A DNA stretch of 64,000 nucleotides from Antrihabitans auranticaus (GCF_016481275.1 NZ_JAEMNW010000001.1:806001-870000); one strand, 5' to 3'. Positions 39,541-48,977 are shown, numbered from the stretch's first letter. The notes: a model not told the origin generated them from the letters alone. Made by a program: numbers and translations.

Positions 39541-39876
39541 TCAGGGCCCGTACATCGGGACGGTCAGCAGGTAGCTGTAGAAACCGATTCCGGCGCCGAC
39601 AGCGGCACCGATAATCGCGCCGGGGATCGCGCCGACGATGAGGAACGGGAGCCCGATCAGGCCGCCCACGAGCATCCCTATAAGAGCGCCACCACCCGTG
39701 CGGCCCTCGGCGGTGTCTCCCGGCGGCCGGGCGACGTCGGTCACGACGCTGCTCGCATCGGAGACCACAGGTTCGATGATCGCCGGGTCCGGAACAACCG
39801 GCTCAGCCGTCGCAGTGGCTGAGCCGACCACGAGGCACACAGCCGCGAGCACAGCGACGAGGAACGCTTTGATCAT
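39541..39876 (-). CDS. Small exported protein with glycine-zipper membrane segment
   Basis: 111 residues. Signal peptide MIKAFLVAVLAAVCLVVGSATATA, a short polar region, then a Gly-rich hydrophobic stretch (ALIGMLVGGLIGLPFLIVGA and PGAIIGAAVGAGIGF) typical of glycine-zipper segments that pack in membranes or form oligomers. Function unknown. Transcribed upstream of nothing on its strand except the metB side; it ends against the acyl-CoA dehydrogenase gene. Confidence 0.75.
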   Translation of the reverse strand: MIKAFLVAVLAAVCLVVGSATATAEPVVPDPAIIEPVVSDASSVVTDVARPPGDTAEGRTGGGALIGMLVGGLIGLPFLIVGAIPGAIIGAAVGAGIGFYSYLLTVPMYGP

Positions 39877-39933
39877 CTGGGTCCTTCTTGCTGATTCGAA
39901 AGGGCCCGAGTCCCCGTACCCGGTAAGCAGATT

Positions 39934-41316
39934 CTATGCGCCGCTGCTCAGGAATCCCAGCAAATCGTGGCGTGTGATCACACCGATAGGTTTGCCGTCG
40001 TCGACGACCATCAGCGCGTCGCTGTCACCGAGTGCTTTCGTTGCCGCACTGACGACTTCGCCCGCACCGATCAGCGGGAACGCCGGGCTCATGTGCTTCG
40101 AGACGGGGTCGGCAAGAGCCGCGCGGCCCTCGAACACAGCAGACAGCAAATCCCGCTCGGTGACGCTGCCCTGCACCTCACCGGCCATCACCGGCGGCTC
40201 GGCACCGACGACCGGCATCTGTGAAACGGCGTACTCGCGCAGGATCTCGATCGCGTCGCGCACAGTCTCCGACGGGTGCGTATGGACGAGATCGGGCAGC
40301 GCGCCGGACTTGCCGCGCAGCACATCGCCCACAGTCGGCTCGTGCGTGTCGCCGTCGAGTCGCGTGCGCAGGAAGCCGTACGAACGCATCCACTTGTCGT
40401 TGAAAATCTTTGCGAGATAGCCGCGTCCGCCGTCGGGTAGCAAAACGACGATGAGGGCGTCCGGTTCGCGCTGGGCGACCTCGATAGCAGCGACGACCGC
40501 CATGCCGCACGAGCCGCCGACCAGCAGGCCCTCTTCGCGCGCAAGCCGCCGCGTCATGTCGAACGAGTCCGCGTCGGAGACGGCGATGATCTCGTCGGGA
40601 ATCGAGGGGTCGTATGCCGACGGCCAGAAGTCTTCACCCACGCCCTCAACGAGGTACGGCCTGCCAGTGCCACCCGAGTACACGGATCCCTCCGGATCCG
40701 CGCCGATGACCTTGACCTTTCCGCCGGAGACTTCCTTCAGATACCGGCCCGCGCCGGTGATGGTGCCGCCAGTTCCGACGCCGGCGACGAAGTGGGTCAC
40801 CTTGCCGTCGGTATCGCGCCAGATCTCGGGACCGGTTGTCTCGTAATGACTTTCCGGACCGCCAGGGTTGGAGTACTGATCCGGCTTCCAGGCGCCGTCG
40901 ATCTCCTTCACAAGGCGGTCGGAGACGTTGTAGTAGCTGTCCGGGTGATCCGGCGGCACTGCGGTCGGGCAGACGACGACCTGCGCCCCGTAGGCGCGCA
41001 GCACGTTCCGCTTGTCCTCGCCGACTTTGTCGGGGCAGACGAACACGCATTTGTACCCGCGCTTCTGCGCCACCAGTGCCAAACCGATCCCGGTGTTACC
41101 CGACGTCGGCTCCACGATGGTGCCGCCCGGTTTCAACAGTCCCGCTGCTTCCGCGGCGTCGACCATCTTCACGGCAATCCGGTCCTTCGAACTGCCGCCC
41201 GGATTCATGTACTCGATCTTCGCCGCGACGACACCGGCACCTGGACCGATGACCGACGACAGCTTGACGAGCGGAGTGTTGCCGATGAGGTCGACGACGT
41301 GTTCTGCGATGCGCAT
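39934..41316 (-). CDS. cbs: Cystathionine beta-synthase
   Basis: 460 residues. PLP enzyme joining serine and homocysteine to cystathionine. PLP lysine in NPGGSSKDRIAVKM; TSGNTGIGLALVA and GTGGTITGAGRYLKE bind substrate and phosphate. A C-terminal pair of CBS domains (TVRDAIEILREYAVSQMPVV; DALMVVDDGKPIGVITRHDL) may regulate it. There is no N-terminal heme domain. The gene is divergent from the SGNH hydrolase gene. Confidence 0.95.
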   Translation of the reverse strand: MRIAEHVVDLIGNTPLVKLSSVIGPGAGVVAAKIEYMNPGGSSKDRIAVKMVDAAEAAGLLKPGGTIVEPTSGNTGIGLALVAQKRGYKCVFVCPDKVGEDKRNVLRAYGAQVVVCPTAVPPDHPDSYYNVSDRLVKEIDGAWKPDQYSNPGGPESHYETTGPEIWRDTDGKVTHFVAGVGTGGTITGAGRYLKEVSGGKVKVIGADPEGSVYSGGTGRPYLVEGVGEDFWPSAYDPSIPDEIIAVSDADSFDMTRRLAREEGLLVGGSCGMAVVAAIEVAQREPDALIVVLLPDGGRGYLAKIFNDKWMRSYGFLRTRLDGDTHEPTVGDVLRGKSGALPDLVHTHPSETVRDAIEILREYAVSQMPVVGAEPPVMAGEVQGSVTERDLLSAVFEGRAALADPVSKHMSPAFPLIGAGEVVSAATKALGDSDALMVVDDGKPIGVITRHDLLGFLSSGA

Positions 41317-41385
41317 ACGCCCATGTTTCCAGAGCCACGAACACGCGCGGGCGCAGGCAGGCCAATCCGGCTAAATTTGATGCCT

Positions 41386-42351
41386 ATGAGGGGATGGCGG
41401 ACAGCCGCCGCCACAGGAGCGGCAACCGTTGTAGCCGGGTCCGGCGCAGGCACCGCGTCTTGGGCGGCCTACAAACACTTGATGTCGCAGGCGTCGCAAG
41501 CTCGCGGGGTGATCGGGCGCAACACCGACAAACCGCCCGAGGCCGACGGGATCTACACACCCGGTTGCGGCCCACCGCAGCCGTGGCGAATCGGCGCAAC
41601 GGCAGACCTGACTCTCATGATTTTCGGTGATTCGACGGCGGCCGGGCTCGGCTGCACAGTCGCCAACGAGGTACCCGGCGTGCTGCTGGCCCGCGGGCTG
41701 GCCGAGGAAACCGGTAAGCGAATCAGACTGAGCACGAAGGCAATCTGCGGTGCCACGTCGAAAGGCCTCAAAGGGCAGGTCGACGCGATGTTCATCGCGG
41801 GCCCCCCGCCGGACGCCGCAGTTATCCTCGTCGGTGCCAACGACGTGACGAAGAAGCACTCGATCCGGCTGTCAGCACATCGGCTCGGTGAAGCAGTGCG
41901 TCGGCTGCGCGAAAGCGGCAGCGTCGTGGTCGTCGGGACGTGCCCTGACCTGGGAATCGTCACCGCAATCCCGCAGCCCCTGCGGACGGTCGTCCGCGAG
42001 TGGGGGCTGTTGCTCGCCCGGGCGCAGACGGCGACAACCCTTTCCGAGGGCGGTCACCCAGTCGCCATGGCCGACTTGCTGTCTCCGGAGTTTCTCGCCG
42101 CACCCGACCGCATGTTCTCGGCCGACGGGTTCCATCCCTCTGCGGCTGGCTACGAACTTGCCGCGAAACAGATCCTGCCGGTGCTGGCCAGTGCACTGGG
42201 TGAATGGCACGGCGGACCGCTCCCGACACTGCCGAATTTGTCCGAAGCAGCCGAAGGGCGGCGGGCAATAAGCCGTGCGACGGACTCTGTGAATCGCTTC
42301 CTCTGGCGCCGTGAGGAGCGAGTTTCGGCGCAACGTAATGTACGAAGCTGA
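41386..42351 (+). CDS. SGNH/GDSL hydrolase, exported
   Basis: 321 residues. An N-terminal hydrophobic segment (residues 5-25) suggests a signal peptide or anchor. The SGNH blocks are GDSTAAGLG (nucleophile Ser), the Gly near PGVL, GANDV (Asn), and SADGFHPSAAGYELAA (Asp-His). Likely an esterase or lipase at the envelope. Two in-frame ATGs lie six bases apart; the second is preceded by TAAATT at eight bases and no ribosome-binding site, which fits leaderless initiation. Confidence 0.88.
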   Translation: MRGWRTAAATGAATVVAGSGAGTASWAAYKHLMSQASQARGVIGRNTDKPPEADGIYTPGCGPPQPWRIGATADLTLMIFGDSTAAGLGCTVANEVPGVLLARGLAEETGKRIRLSTKAICGATSKGLKGQVDAMFIAGPPPDAAVILVGANDVTKKHSIRLSAHRLGEAVRRLRESGSVVVVGTCPDLGIVTAIPQPLRTVVREWGLLLARAQTATTLSEGGHPVAMADLLSPEFLAAPDRMFSADGFHPSAAGYELAAKQILPVLASALGEWHGGPLPTLPNLSEAAEGRRAISRATDSVNRFLWRREERVSAQRNVRS

Positions 42352-42388
42352 CTAGAACAATCCATTGGAAAACAACAGAGGAGCCGTC

Positions 42389-43606
42389 ATGCCCGAGGCT
42401 GTGATCGTCTCGTATGCCCGTTCACCGATCGGCCGCGCCGGCAAAGGATCGTTGGTCTCGATGCGACCCGACGACCTCGCCGCGCAGATGGTGAAGGCCG
42501 CGATCGACAAGGTGCCCGCGCTCGACCCGTCCGACATCAACGATCTGCTGCTCGGCTGCGGTCTGCCCGGCGGCGAGTCCGGCAACAACCTCGCCCGCAT
42601 CATCGCCATCCAGCTCGGCTACGACACCGTCCCCGGCGCGACCATCACCCGCTACTGTTCGTCGTCGTTGCAGACCACCCGCATGGCCCTGCACGCGATC
42701 AAGGCCGGCGAAGGCGACGTCTTCATCTCCGCCGGAGTCGAAACCGTCTCGCGCTTCGCGAAGGGCACCTCGGACTCCTGGCCCGACACCCACAACCCGC
42801 TGTTCGCCGACGCCGGCGAGCGCACCGCTCAAGCCGCCCTTGGCGGCACCACCTGGTCGGATCCCCGCGATGCCGGCCTGCTGCCCGACGCCTACATCGC
42901 CATGGGCCAGACCGCGGAGAACGTCGCCCAGCTGACCGGTATCTCGCGCGAGGACCAGGACCACTGGGGTGTGCGCTCGCAGAACCGTGCCGAAGAAGCC
43001 ATCAAGAGCGGCCACTTCGCCAAGGAGATCACCCCGGTCACCCTCGCCGACGGCACCGTCGTCTCCACCGACGACGGCCCCCGCGCGGGCACGACCTACG
43101 AGAAGATCAGCCAGCTCAAGCCGGTGTTCCGCCCGGACGGCACCATCACCGCCGGCAACGCGTGCCCGCTCAACGACGGCGCCGCCGCGCTGGTCATCAT
43201 GAGCGACACCAAGGCCAAGGAACTCGGTCTCACCCCGTTGGCGCGGATCGTGTCGACCGGTGTGTCAGGTCTCTCGCCCGAGATCATGGGTCTGGGCCCG
43301 ATCGAAGCATCCAAGCGTGCCCTCGCCATCGCCGGCAAAACGATCGACGACATCGACCTCGTCGAGATCAACGAAGCGTTCGCCGTCCAGGTCATCGGTT
43401 CGGCACGAGAGTTGAAGATCGACGAAGACAAGCTCAACGTCTCCGGCGGTGCGATCGCGCTGGGTCACCCGTTCGGCATGACCGGTGCCCGGATCACCGC
43501 GACCCTGCTCAACAACTTGCAGGCCCACGACAAGCAGTTCGGTCTCGAGACCATGTGCGTCGGCGGCGGCCAGGGCATGGCAATGGTGCTCGAGCGCCTC
43601 TCCTAA
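42389..43606 (+). CDS. fadA: Acetyl-CoA C-acyltransferase (thiolase)
   Basis: 405 residues. Thiolase with catalytic Cys in TRYCSSSLQTTRMA, NEAFAVQ, GGAIALGHPFGMTGAR (His) and the C-terminal Cys in MCVGGGQGMA. It cleaves or forms 3-ketoacyl-CoA in fatty-acid oxidation; it corresponds by position to mycobacterial fadA3. ATG with AGAGGAG upstream is chosen; an earlier in-frame start lacks a binding site. Followed by a strong terminator shared with the convergent gene. Confidence 0.93.
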   Translation: MPEAVIVSYARSPIGRAGKGSLVSMRPDDLAAQMVKAAIDKVPALDPSDINDLLLGCGLPGGESGNNLARIIAIQLGYDTVPGATITRYCSSSLQTTRMALHAIKAGEGDVFISAGVETVSRFAKGTSDSWPDTHNPLFADAGERTAQAALGGTTWSDPRDAGLLPDAYIAMGQTAENVAQLTGISREDQDHWGVRSQNRAEEAIKSGHFAKEITPVTLADGTVVSTDDGPRAGTTYEKISQLKPVFRPDGTITAGNACPLNDGAAALVIMSDTKAKELGLTPLARIVSTGVSGLSPEIMGLGPIEASKRALAIAGKTIDDIDLVEINEAFAVQVIGSARELKIDEDKLNVSGGAIALGHPFGMTGARITATLLNNLQAHDKQFGLETMCVGGGQGMAMVLERLS

Positions 43607-43623
43607 CCCGACCACGACACGAA

Positions 43624-43653
43624 ACAGCCCCCGAGGGATCCCTCGGGGGCTGT
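43624..43653. terminator. Bidirectional terminator after thiolase gene
   Basis: A 30-base perfect palindrome, ACAGCCCCCGAGGGA with its complement, followed by CTTCGTTT on the plus strand and GTTTCGTG on the minus strand. It lies between the convergent thiolase and Bax-inhibitor-like genes and should stop both. Confidence 0.9.
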
Positions 43654-43665
43654 CTTCGTTTACTG

Positions 43666-44523
43666 CTAGTCGCTGTTGAAGTAGCTCAGCAGGCGCAGGA
43701 TCTCGATGTAGAGCCAGACCAGGGTGATGGTCAGGCCGAACGCCACGCCCCAGGCCGCCTTGTCGGGCGCACCCTGCCGGATCATCTGGTCGGCAGCGTC
43801 GAAGTCGAGCAGGAAGCTGAACGCGGCGATGCCGATGCAGACGAGGCTGAAGACGATCGCAAGCGGCCCGCCGTCACGGAGGCCGAAGCCGCCGTCGGTG
43901 AAGAAGCTGGCGATCAGATTGCCCAGCATCAGGACGAGGACACCGATCATGGCGCCGATGATCATCCGCGTGAAGCGCGGAGTGACGCGAATCGCACCCG
44001 TCTTGTAGACGACGAGCATGCCCGCGAACACACCGAACGTGCCGAGCACGGCCTGCCCGATGAGTGCGCTGCCGCCCGCGCCGCCGAACTCGACGCCGGT
44101 GAAGAGCCTCGATATCGCACCCAGGAACACACCCTCGGCGACCGCATAGCTCAGAACGATTGCCGGGTTGTCCATCTTGCGGCCGAATGTGCCGACCAGC
44201 ACGAGAACGAAACCGATCAGACCGCCGCCGATGACGAACGGCACAGCCAGACCGGAGTTACCGCTGACCAGGAGGTACGAGACGATCGCCGCGATCGACA
44301 ACACACCGAGTGTGATGCCCGTCTTGGTGACGACATCGTCGATGGTCATGGCCCGCGAGGTCTGCGGGCGAGCCCACGGGTCGACCTGTGGTGGCTGCTG
44401 ACCGTACTGGTTGGCGAACTGCCCGGCGCCAGCCGCAGCAGATCCGAAATTGGCGTAACCGCCGCCCTGCTGCTGTGGCAGGTTGCGGAACACCGGGTTG
44501 CTGGTGGTGCGCACCGTAGACAT
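43666..44523 (-). CDS. Bax inhibitor-1/YccA family membrane protein
   Basis: 285 residues. A Gln/Gly/Pro-rich cytoplasmic N-terminus (about 1-60) precedes seven hydrophobic segments. Typical stretches are VLSYAVAEGVFLGAIS, GTFGVFAGMLVVYKTG and the C-terminal LLDFDAADQMIRQGAP with acidic residues thought to control Ca2+ leak in BI-1 proteins. A homologue is next to fadA3 in mycobacteria. Role in bacteria uncertain, perhaps ion or stress homeostasis. Confidence 0.9.
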   Translation of the reverse strand: MSTVRTTSNPVFRNLPQQQGGGYANFGSAAAGAGQFANQYGQQPPQVDPWARPQTSRAMTIDDVVTKTGITLGVLSIAAIVSYLLVSGNSGLAVPFVIGGGLIGFVLVLVGTFGRKMDNPAIVLSYAVAEGVFLGAISRLFTGVEFGGAGGSALIGQAVLGTFGVFAGMLVVYKTGAIRVTPRFTRMIIGAMIGVLVLMLGNLIASFFTDGGFGLRDGGPLAIVFSLVCIGIAAFSFLLDFDAADQMIRQGAPDKAAWGVAFGLTITLVWLYIEILRLLSYFNSD

Positions 44524-44658
44524 CCCCTCTCGTGGCGTGAATGCTGTCTAACTCGTTTATCTGTCTGTACAACGTTCGAATTCCAAGACAAGTTCCAGAC
44601 CTGTCGGACAATTCGGACTCTACCGGGTACGCGGTATACACGGCAGACTACAGCGGCC

Positions 44659-45807
44659 CTATCTGTCCGGCTTTGCTTCGATCCTCCTGGTCGAGCGCGC
44701 AACGGTGAACTTCTGGTTGCGTCCGACGTTTTCCGTTGCGCCGACGAACCTCGCAAGAAGTCCGCGGTAGTTCAGGTGCGTGTTGAACACCGTCCACATT
44801 TCGCCACCCGGCCGCAGGACCCGACCCGCGTCGCGAAACATCTTCTCCGCGCCACCCGTGTGCACAGAAGCACCGATGTGGAACGGCGGATTGCACACGA
44901 TCAGGTCGGCACTCGCGTCGGCAAACGAACCGAGCGCGTCGTCGCGGACCACGACAACCCGGTCTGCGACGCCGTTCGCAGCGGCGGTCGCCGCGGCGGA
45001 CGCAACTGCGGCTACCGACTCGTCGGTGGCGACCACACGCAGATCGGGACGCTGCCTAGCCAGTTCGACGGCGAGAATGCCCGTGCCACAGCCGAGGTCG
45101 ATCGCATCGGCGGCGGCACGCATTCTGGGCAGGAAGGTAAGGAGAAACCTGGTGCCCAGGTCGAGTTTCGCGCCGGCGAAGACGGCGCCGTGCGCGACGA
45201 CCTGCAGGTTCAGTTCCGGAATCGAAGCCTGGACCGGATACGCCGACGGACCGACTTCGCGCGGCCCGCTGACGACCAGCACCCTTGACTTCTGCCGACC
45301 GCGACTCGGCGTCACGACCTCGAAGGAACGGCCGAGGACGTCGTTCATCGCAGGCGTGATGTGTTTGTCGCGGCCACCGGCGAAGACCCGCACCTGCGGT
45401 GCCGCATGCCGCGCGATCGCGTCCGCGGTTTCGGCCAACTCGGCAAGCCCACGCGGCAGGCGCATCAAGACGACATCGGCACCTGCCAGCAGCTCCGCGG
45501 TGGATACTGCGCGCGTGTATCGCTCGGCGAGACCGGCCTCGCGAGCATTCTCGTCGAGCGCGCGCTCGCCCGTCAGGTGATCCTGCAACACTCGAATTTC
45601 GGACGTTTCGGACAGCACTGCCGCGCCGAGCGTGAGCGCACCGTAGTTGTCGTCGACCACGGCAATCTTGGGCGAAGGCGGCGAGGCCAGCGCATCGGCA
45701 GCAACATCCAGGATCAATCGATCGGCTGCGTCGACGGCGAAAAGGTTCGCTGCTTCGATATCCGGTCGGCGCCGCATTCGGCCGAAAACTTCCTCGAGAT
45801 TCTGCAC
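44659..45807 (-). CDS. Class I methyltransferase, RsmC/RlmG type
   Basis: 382 residues from a GTG start. The N-terminal half is a degenerate methyltransferase-like domain; the C-terminal half binds SAM (AIDLGCGTGILAVELAR, RVVATDES) and has the N-methyltransferase motif NPPFHIG. This two-domain layout is that of rRNA guanine-N2 methyltransferases RsmC and RlmG. The start is uncertain: the frame continues to 45939, but that would overlap the divergent gene. No clear ribosome-binding site. Confidence 0.85.
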   Translation of the reverse strand: MQNLEEVFGRMRRRPDIEAANLFAVDAADRLILDVAADALASPPSPKIAVVDDNYGALTLGAAVLSETSEIRVLQDHLTGERALDENAREAGLAERYTRAVSTAELLAGADVVLMRLPRGLAELAETADAIARHAAPQVRVFAGGRDKHITPAMNDVLGRSFEVVTPSRGRQKSRVLVVSGPREVGPSAYPVQASIPELNLQVVAHGAVFAGAKLDLGTRFLLTFLPRMRAAADAIDLGCGTGILAVELARQRPDLRVVATDESVAAVASAAATAAANGVADRVVVVRDDALGSFADASADLIVCNPPFHIGASVHTGGAEKMFRDAGRVLRPGGEMWTVFNTHLNYRGLLARFVGATENVGRNQKFTVARSTRRIEAKPDR

Positions 45808-45976
45808 CGGCCAAGTGTGCGTGACGAAACCGTGATTCGAACAATCGGAACGCCGTCTGGACACGAACTGATTTCGAGAGACTAGGTCGTGTGACCAAAA
45901 CGATCGTGATGTGTCACACTGGCGACAACCCCGAGTCAACGGCGACTCGGGGGGCGTTCACAACGAGGTGGAGCCA

Positions 45977-47238
45977 TTGTCTAGCAAACCGAAGTTCGCC
46001 AATTCGCAGCCCGGTCTACCGCTGGGAGTGCAAGGGACCGCTGATCCCCGGTTCAGCGCGGCGACCAGAGCGTTCGGCCGACTCTTTGCGCGTTTGCGGG
46101 GCGGCGGCGCGCTCGCCGTCTACCTGCATGGTGAGCCCGTTGTCGATATCTGGGCCGGCACGTCGGACCGGGCAGGAACCATCGCGTGGGACGCCGATAC
46201 CGGCGCCATGCCGTATTCCGCCACCAAGGGCATAGCGTCGACCGTCATTCACCGGCTCGCTGACCGCGGTCTCCTCGATTACGACGCACCGGTTGCCGAA
46301 TACTGGCCCGAGTTCGCAGCCCAGGGCAAAGGTGCGATCACCGTGCGAACGATGCTCACGCACCGTGCCGGGCTGTCCAGCATGGCCGGTGTCGCGCGCA
46401 ATGTCGACGAGATCCTCGACCACAGTCTGATGGAGGACCGGCTTGCGGCCGCGAAACCCGGTCCCTTCCTGGGGATTCCGGCCTATCACTCGCTTACCTA
46501 CGGTTGGCTGCTCGCCGGTCTCGCGCGCTCGATCACCGGCAAGGGCATGGCCGAGTTGTTCCGCACCGAGGTCGCAAACCCGCTCGGGGTCGACGGCATC
46601 TACCTGGGCAACCCGCCGGCGGGAGCGCAGACCCGCGCGGCCGGCTTCTCCGGGTCGATCGACGTACTCGCCCACCCGATCACGATGCGGATCGCGCCGT
46701 GGTCGACGCACGTCCCGGGACCGATCGGCAGCTTCCTCAAGACCGTTTATGCGAGCCGAGTCGAATCGATGCTTACCGGTGACGAACCGACGATTCTGAC
46801 GACGCAGATGCCCGCCGCGAACGGTATCGTCACCGCCCGCGGCCTCGGTGCGATCTATAGCGCGCTCGCCAACGACGGCGATACGCCGCACGGACGGTTG
46901 TTGTCGGCGAGCACCACCCGGGAGTTGCGGAAGGTACAGACACGACAGTTGGACCGACGTTGTACCTGCCGATGTCGTGGCGGCTCGGCTACCACTCGTT
47001 CCCGTCAGCCAACGCGCCGCGCGCATTCGGGCATATCGGCCTCGCGGGCTCCGGCGGCATCGCCGACCCAGCGACCGGCTTGGCCATGGCGTTCGTCCAC
47101 AACCGGGTCCCCAACCCGCGATTCCTACCACTCGATCAGACGATCCTCGCCTGGCTCGCCCCGCTCGTGTTCCGCGGACTCCGGCCAGTGGCCGACGACC
47201 GCGTGACACCGATCCGGCGGGCGCGGACCGCGAGTTAA
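45977..47238 (+). pseudogene. Beta-lactamase-family serine hydrolase, frameshifted
   Basis: The first 330 residues read as a class C-like esterase/beta-lactamase: SxxK in MPYSATKGIAST, and YHSLTYGWLLAGL. After LRKVQTRQLDR (about 46952) the frame is lost, while the normal C-terminus continues in another frame as TLYLPMSWRLGYHSFPSA ... HIGLAGSGGIADPATG. Restoring one base near 46953 would join the two parts cleanly, so one base is missing from the gene or from this assembly. TTG start after GAGGTGGAG is favoured; GTG at 45968 and 45911 are alternatives. Its stop shares TTAA with the convergent sigma factor gene. Confidence 0.8.
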
Positions 47239-48452
47239 GACGGTCCGAGGCGGGCCGCCTGCAGTGCAAGGTATCGCTGCTCGGGCAGGCTCGCTGTTCT
47301 TCGGGCCGCAAGTTGGTAGGACTCACGTGCCGCCGTCAGGTCGCCCGCGAGTTCGAGCAGATGTCCCCTGACCGCGTCGACGCGATGTGTCTGACTCATC
47401 CGGTCGTCGCCTTCGAGCGTGCCGAGGATGGCGAGCCCCGCGCGCGGACCGTTGACCATGGCTACCGCGACGGCACGATTCAGGGTCACGACCGGACTCG
47501 GCGCGATCTGCTCCAGCACGTTGTAGAGCGCGACGATCTGCGGCCAGTCGGTGTCGGCAGCGTTCGGAGCTTCGTCGTGCACCGCCGCGATAGCGGCCTG
47601 CAACTGATACGGGCCGGTGGGCGTTCTGCCGAGGGTTCGTGTGATGAGCTGGATACCCTCCGCGATCTGCGCCGCATCCCACAGGTGCCGGCGCTGCTCG
47701 GCAAGTGGCACAAGGGAACCGTCGGGTTCGGTGCGTGCGTCCCTGCGCGCGTCCGTCAACAGCATCAGTGCCAGCAGGCCGCCGACCTCACCCTCGTCCG
47801 GCAGCAGCCGAACGAGCATGCGCGCCAACCGGATTGCTTCACCAGTGAGATCGCTGCGCTGTGCCATCGGGCCCGAGCTCGTCGCGTAGCCTTCGTTGAA
47901 AAGCAAGTACAGCACGTGCAACACCACCCGAAGCCGTTCTGCACGTTCACTTTCCGGTGGCAACGCGAACGTTGCTCCTGCCGATTTGATGGATTTCTTT
48001 GCGCGGCTGATCCGTTGGCCCATCGTCGTTTCGGGCACCAGGAATGCGCTGGCAATCTCGCCGGTCGTCAGACCGCCGACGGCGCGCAACGTGAGCGCGA
48101 GCTGCGACGGAATAGACAGTGCCGGATGGCAGCACAGGAACAGCAACGTCAACGTGTCGTCTTCGTGCTGGGTCTCCGCGGGGACCGCGAGTTCGAGCGT
48201 GCCCGCGCTCTCCTCCCGTCTGCGCCGCGCACTTTCGCTGCGCCACTCATCGACGAGGCGCCGGTTCGCAACGGCGGTCAACCAGGACCGCGGGCTGTCC
48301 GGAACACCTTCGTCCGGCCATTGCTGCGCGGCCGCGAGCAACGCCTCTTGCACGGCGTCCTCACACGCGTCGAACTGCCCGTGCCTGCGAATGAGGGTGC
48401 CGAGCACCTGCGGCGCCAGTTCGCGCAGCAGGGGCTCGATGTCGGACGGCAT
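47235..48452 (-). CDS. ECF42-type RNA polymerase sigma factor
   Basis: 405 residues, twice the usual ECF size. Region 2 (ACEDAVQEALLAAAQQWPDE, SWLTAVANRRLVDEWR) and region 4 (GGLTTGEIASAFLVPETTMG) lie in the first 175 residues. The long C-terminal extension (DUF6596 and TPR-like helices: YNVLEQIAPSPVVTLNRAVA) is the hallmark of ECF42, where it is needed for activity. It sits two bases after the DGPF gene, the standard ECF42 partner. No anti-sigma factor gene is nearby, also normal for the group. Confidence 0.93.
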   Translation of the reverse strand: MPSDIEPLLRELAPQVLGTLIRRHGQFDACEDAVQEALLAAAQQWPDEGVPDSPRSWLTAVANRRLVDEWRSESARRRREESAGTLELAVPAETQHEDDTLTLLFLCCHPALSIPSQLALTLRAVGGLTTGEIASAFLVPETTMGQRISRAKKSIKSAGATFALPPESERAERLRVVLHVLYLLFNEGYATSSGPMAQRSDLTGEAIRLARMLVRLLPDEGEVGGLLALMLLTDARRDARTEPDGSLVPLAEQRRHLWDAAQIAEGIQLITRTLGRTPTGPYQLQAAIAAVHDEAPNAADTDWPQIVALYNVLEQIAPSPVVTLNRAVAVAMVNGPRAGLAILGTLEGDDRMSQTHRVDAVRGHLLELAGDLTAARESYQLAARRTASLPEQRYLALQAARLGPS

Positions 48453-48454
48453 AC

Positions 48455-48817
48455 TCAGATCTCGGGAGGCCCGTCGGCGACCCGCCGGATCTCGAGCGGT
48501 TCCTTGGTGAAATCTACTATCTCCTTGCCGATTTCGATGGCGCGCGCCTCGGATTCGACGTCGACGATCCAGTAGCCGATCAGCGATTCCTTCGCCTCGG
48601 CGAACGGTCCGTCGGTCGCGATCGAAATGCCGTCGACGACGTGAATCTTCTTGGCCTGCGTGGAATCGACGAGGCCTTCTCCCCCCGCCAGTTCACCCGA
48701 CGCAGTCAGGTCTTCGCCGATCTTCTGCATGAAGGCGATCATGCCGCGAATCCACTCCGGAGACTTCTGCTCCAGCATCGGCGCAGCATCGCCGAACATC
48801 ATGATCATGTACTTCAT
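48455..48817 (-). CDS. DGPF/YCII domain protein, ECF42 partner
   Basis: 120 residues of the YCII-related family. Begins MKYMIMMFGDAAP and carries the motif DGPFAEAKESLIGYWIVDV that names the group. Always found with ECF42 sigma factors, which it may sense or serve; no enzyme activity is established. The ATG has GAGGGAG upstream. First gene of the two-gene unit. Confidence 0.92.
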   Translation of the reverse strand: MKYMIMMFGDAAPMLEQKSPEWIRGMIAFMQKIGEDLTASGELAGGEGLVDSTQAKKIHVVDGISIATDGPFAEAKESLIGYWIVDVESEARAIEIGKEIVDFTKEPLEIRRVADGPPEI

Positions 48818-48864
48818 CTCGTCACTCCCTCGCTAGGGCGCCCACGGTGGGCGCTCGAGAATGG

Positions 48865-48891
48865 GTCGGAGCACAGGGAACGTTCTCGACA
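48865..48891 (-). promoter_or_regulatory. Putative ECF42 promoter upstream of the DGPF gene
   Basis: On the minus strand TGTCGA (48891-48886) is followed after 17 bases by CGAC. As I recall, ECF42 promoters have TGTCGA at -35 and a CGA/TC-type -10. The spacing and the position, about 50 bases before the ATG, fit autoregulation. A 17-base palindrome GCGCCCAC-G-GTGGGCGC at 48838-48854 lies just downstream, in the likely 5' leader. Confidence 0.5.
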
Positions 48892-48977
48892 TCCCTTCTG
48901 GAACCCTAGCGATCTCGGTCCGGCAAGGGCCATGCACGTGCAACGATACGTTTGCTCGAGATACCTCGGAGGTGTGG

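Noticed and set aside
40792-41379. N-terminal extension of the SGNH hydrolase frame
   Set aside because: It is antisense to cbs and lacks any conserved feature; the signal-like segment starts at 41386.
44524-44658. Gap between Bax-inhibitor-like and methyltransferase genes searched for a small gene or riboswitch
   Set aside because: No start with a binding site and no convincing structure; probably just the promoter of the Bax-inhibitor-like gene.
43162-45288. A 708-codon open frame on the plus strand opposite the Bax-inhibitor-like and methyltransferase genes
   Set aside because: Arg/Asp/Glu-rich low-complexity product typical of an antisense frame in GC-rich DNA; both minus-strand genes have clear family motifs and there is a strong terminator between them and the thiolase gene.
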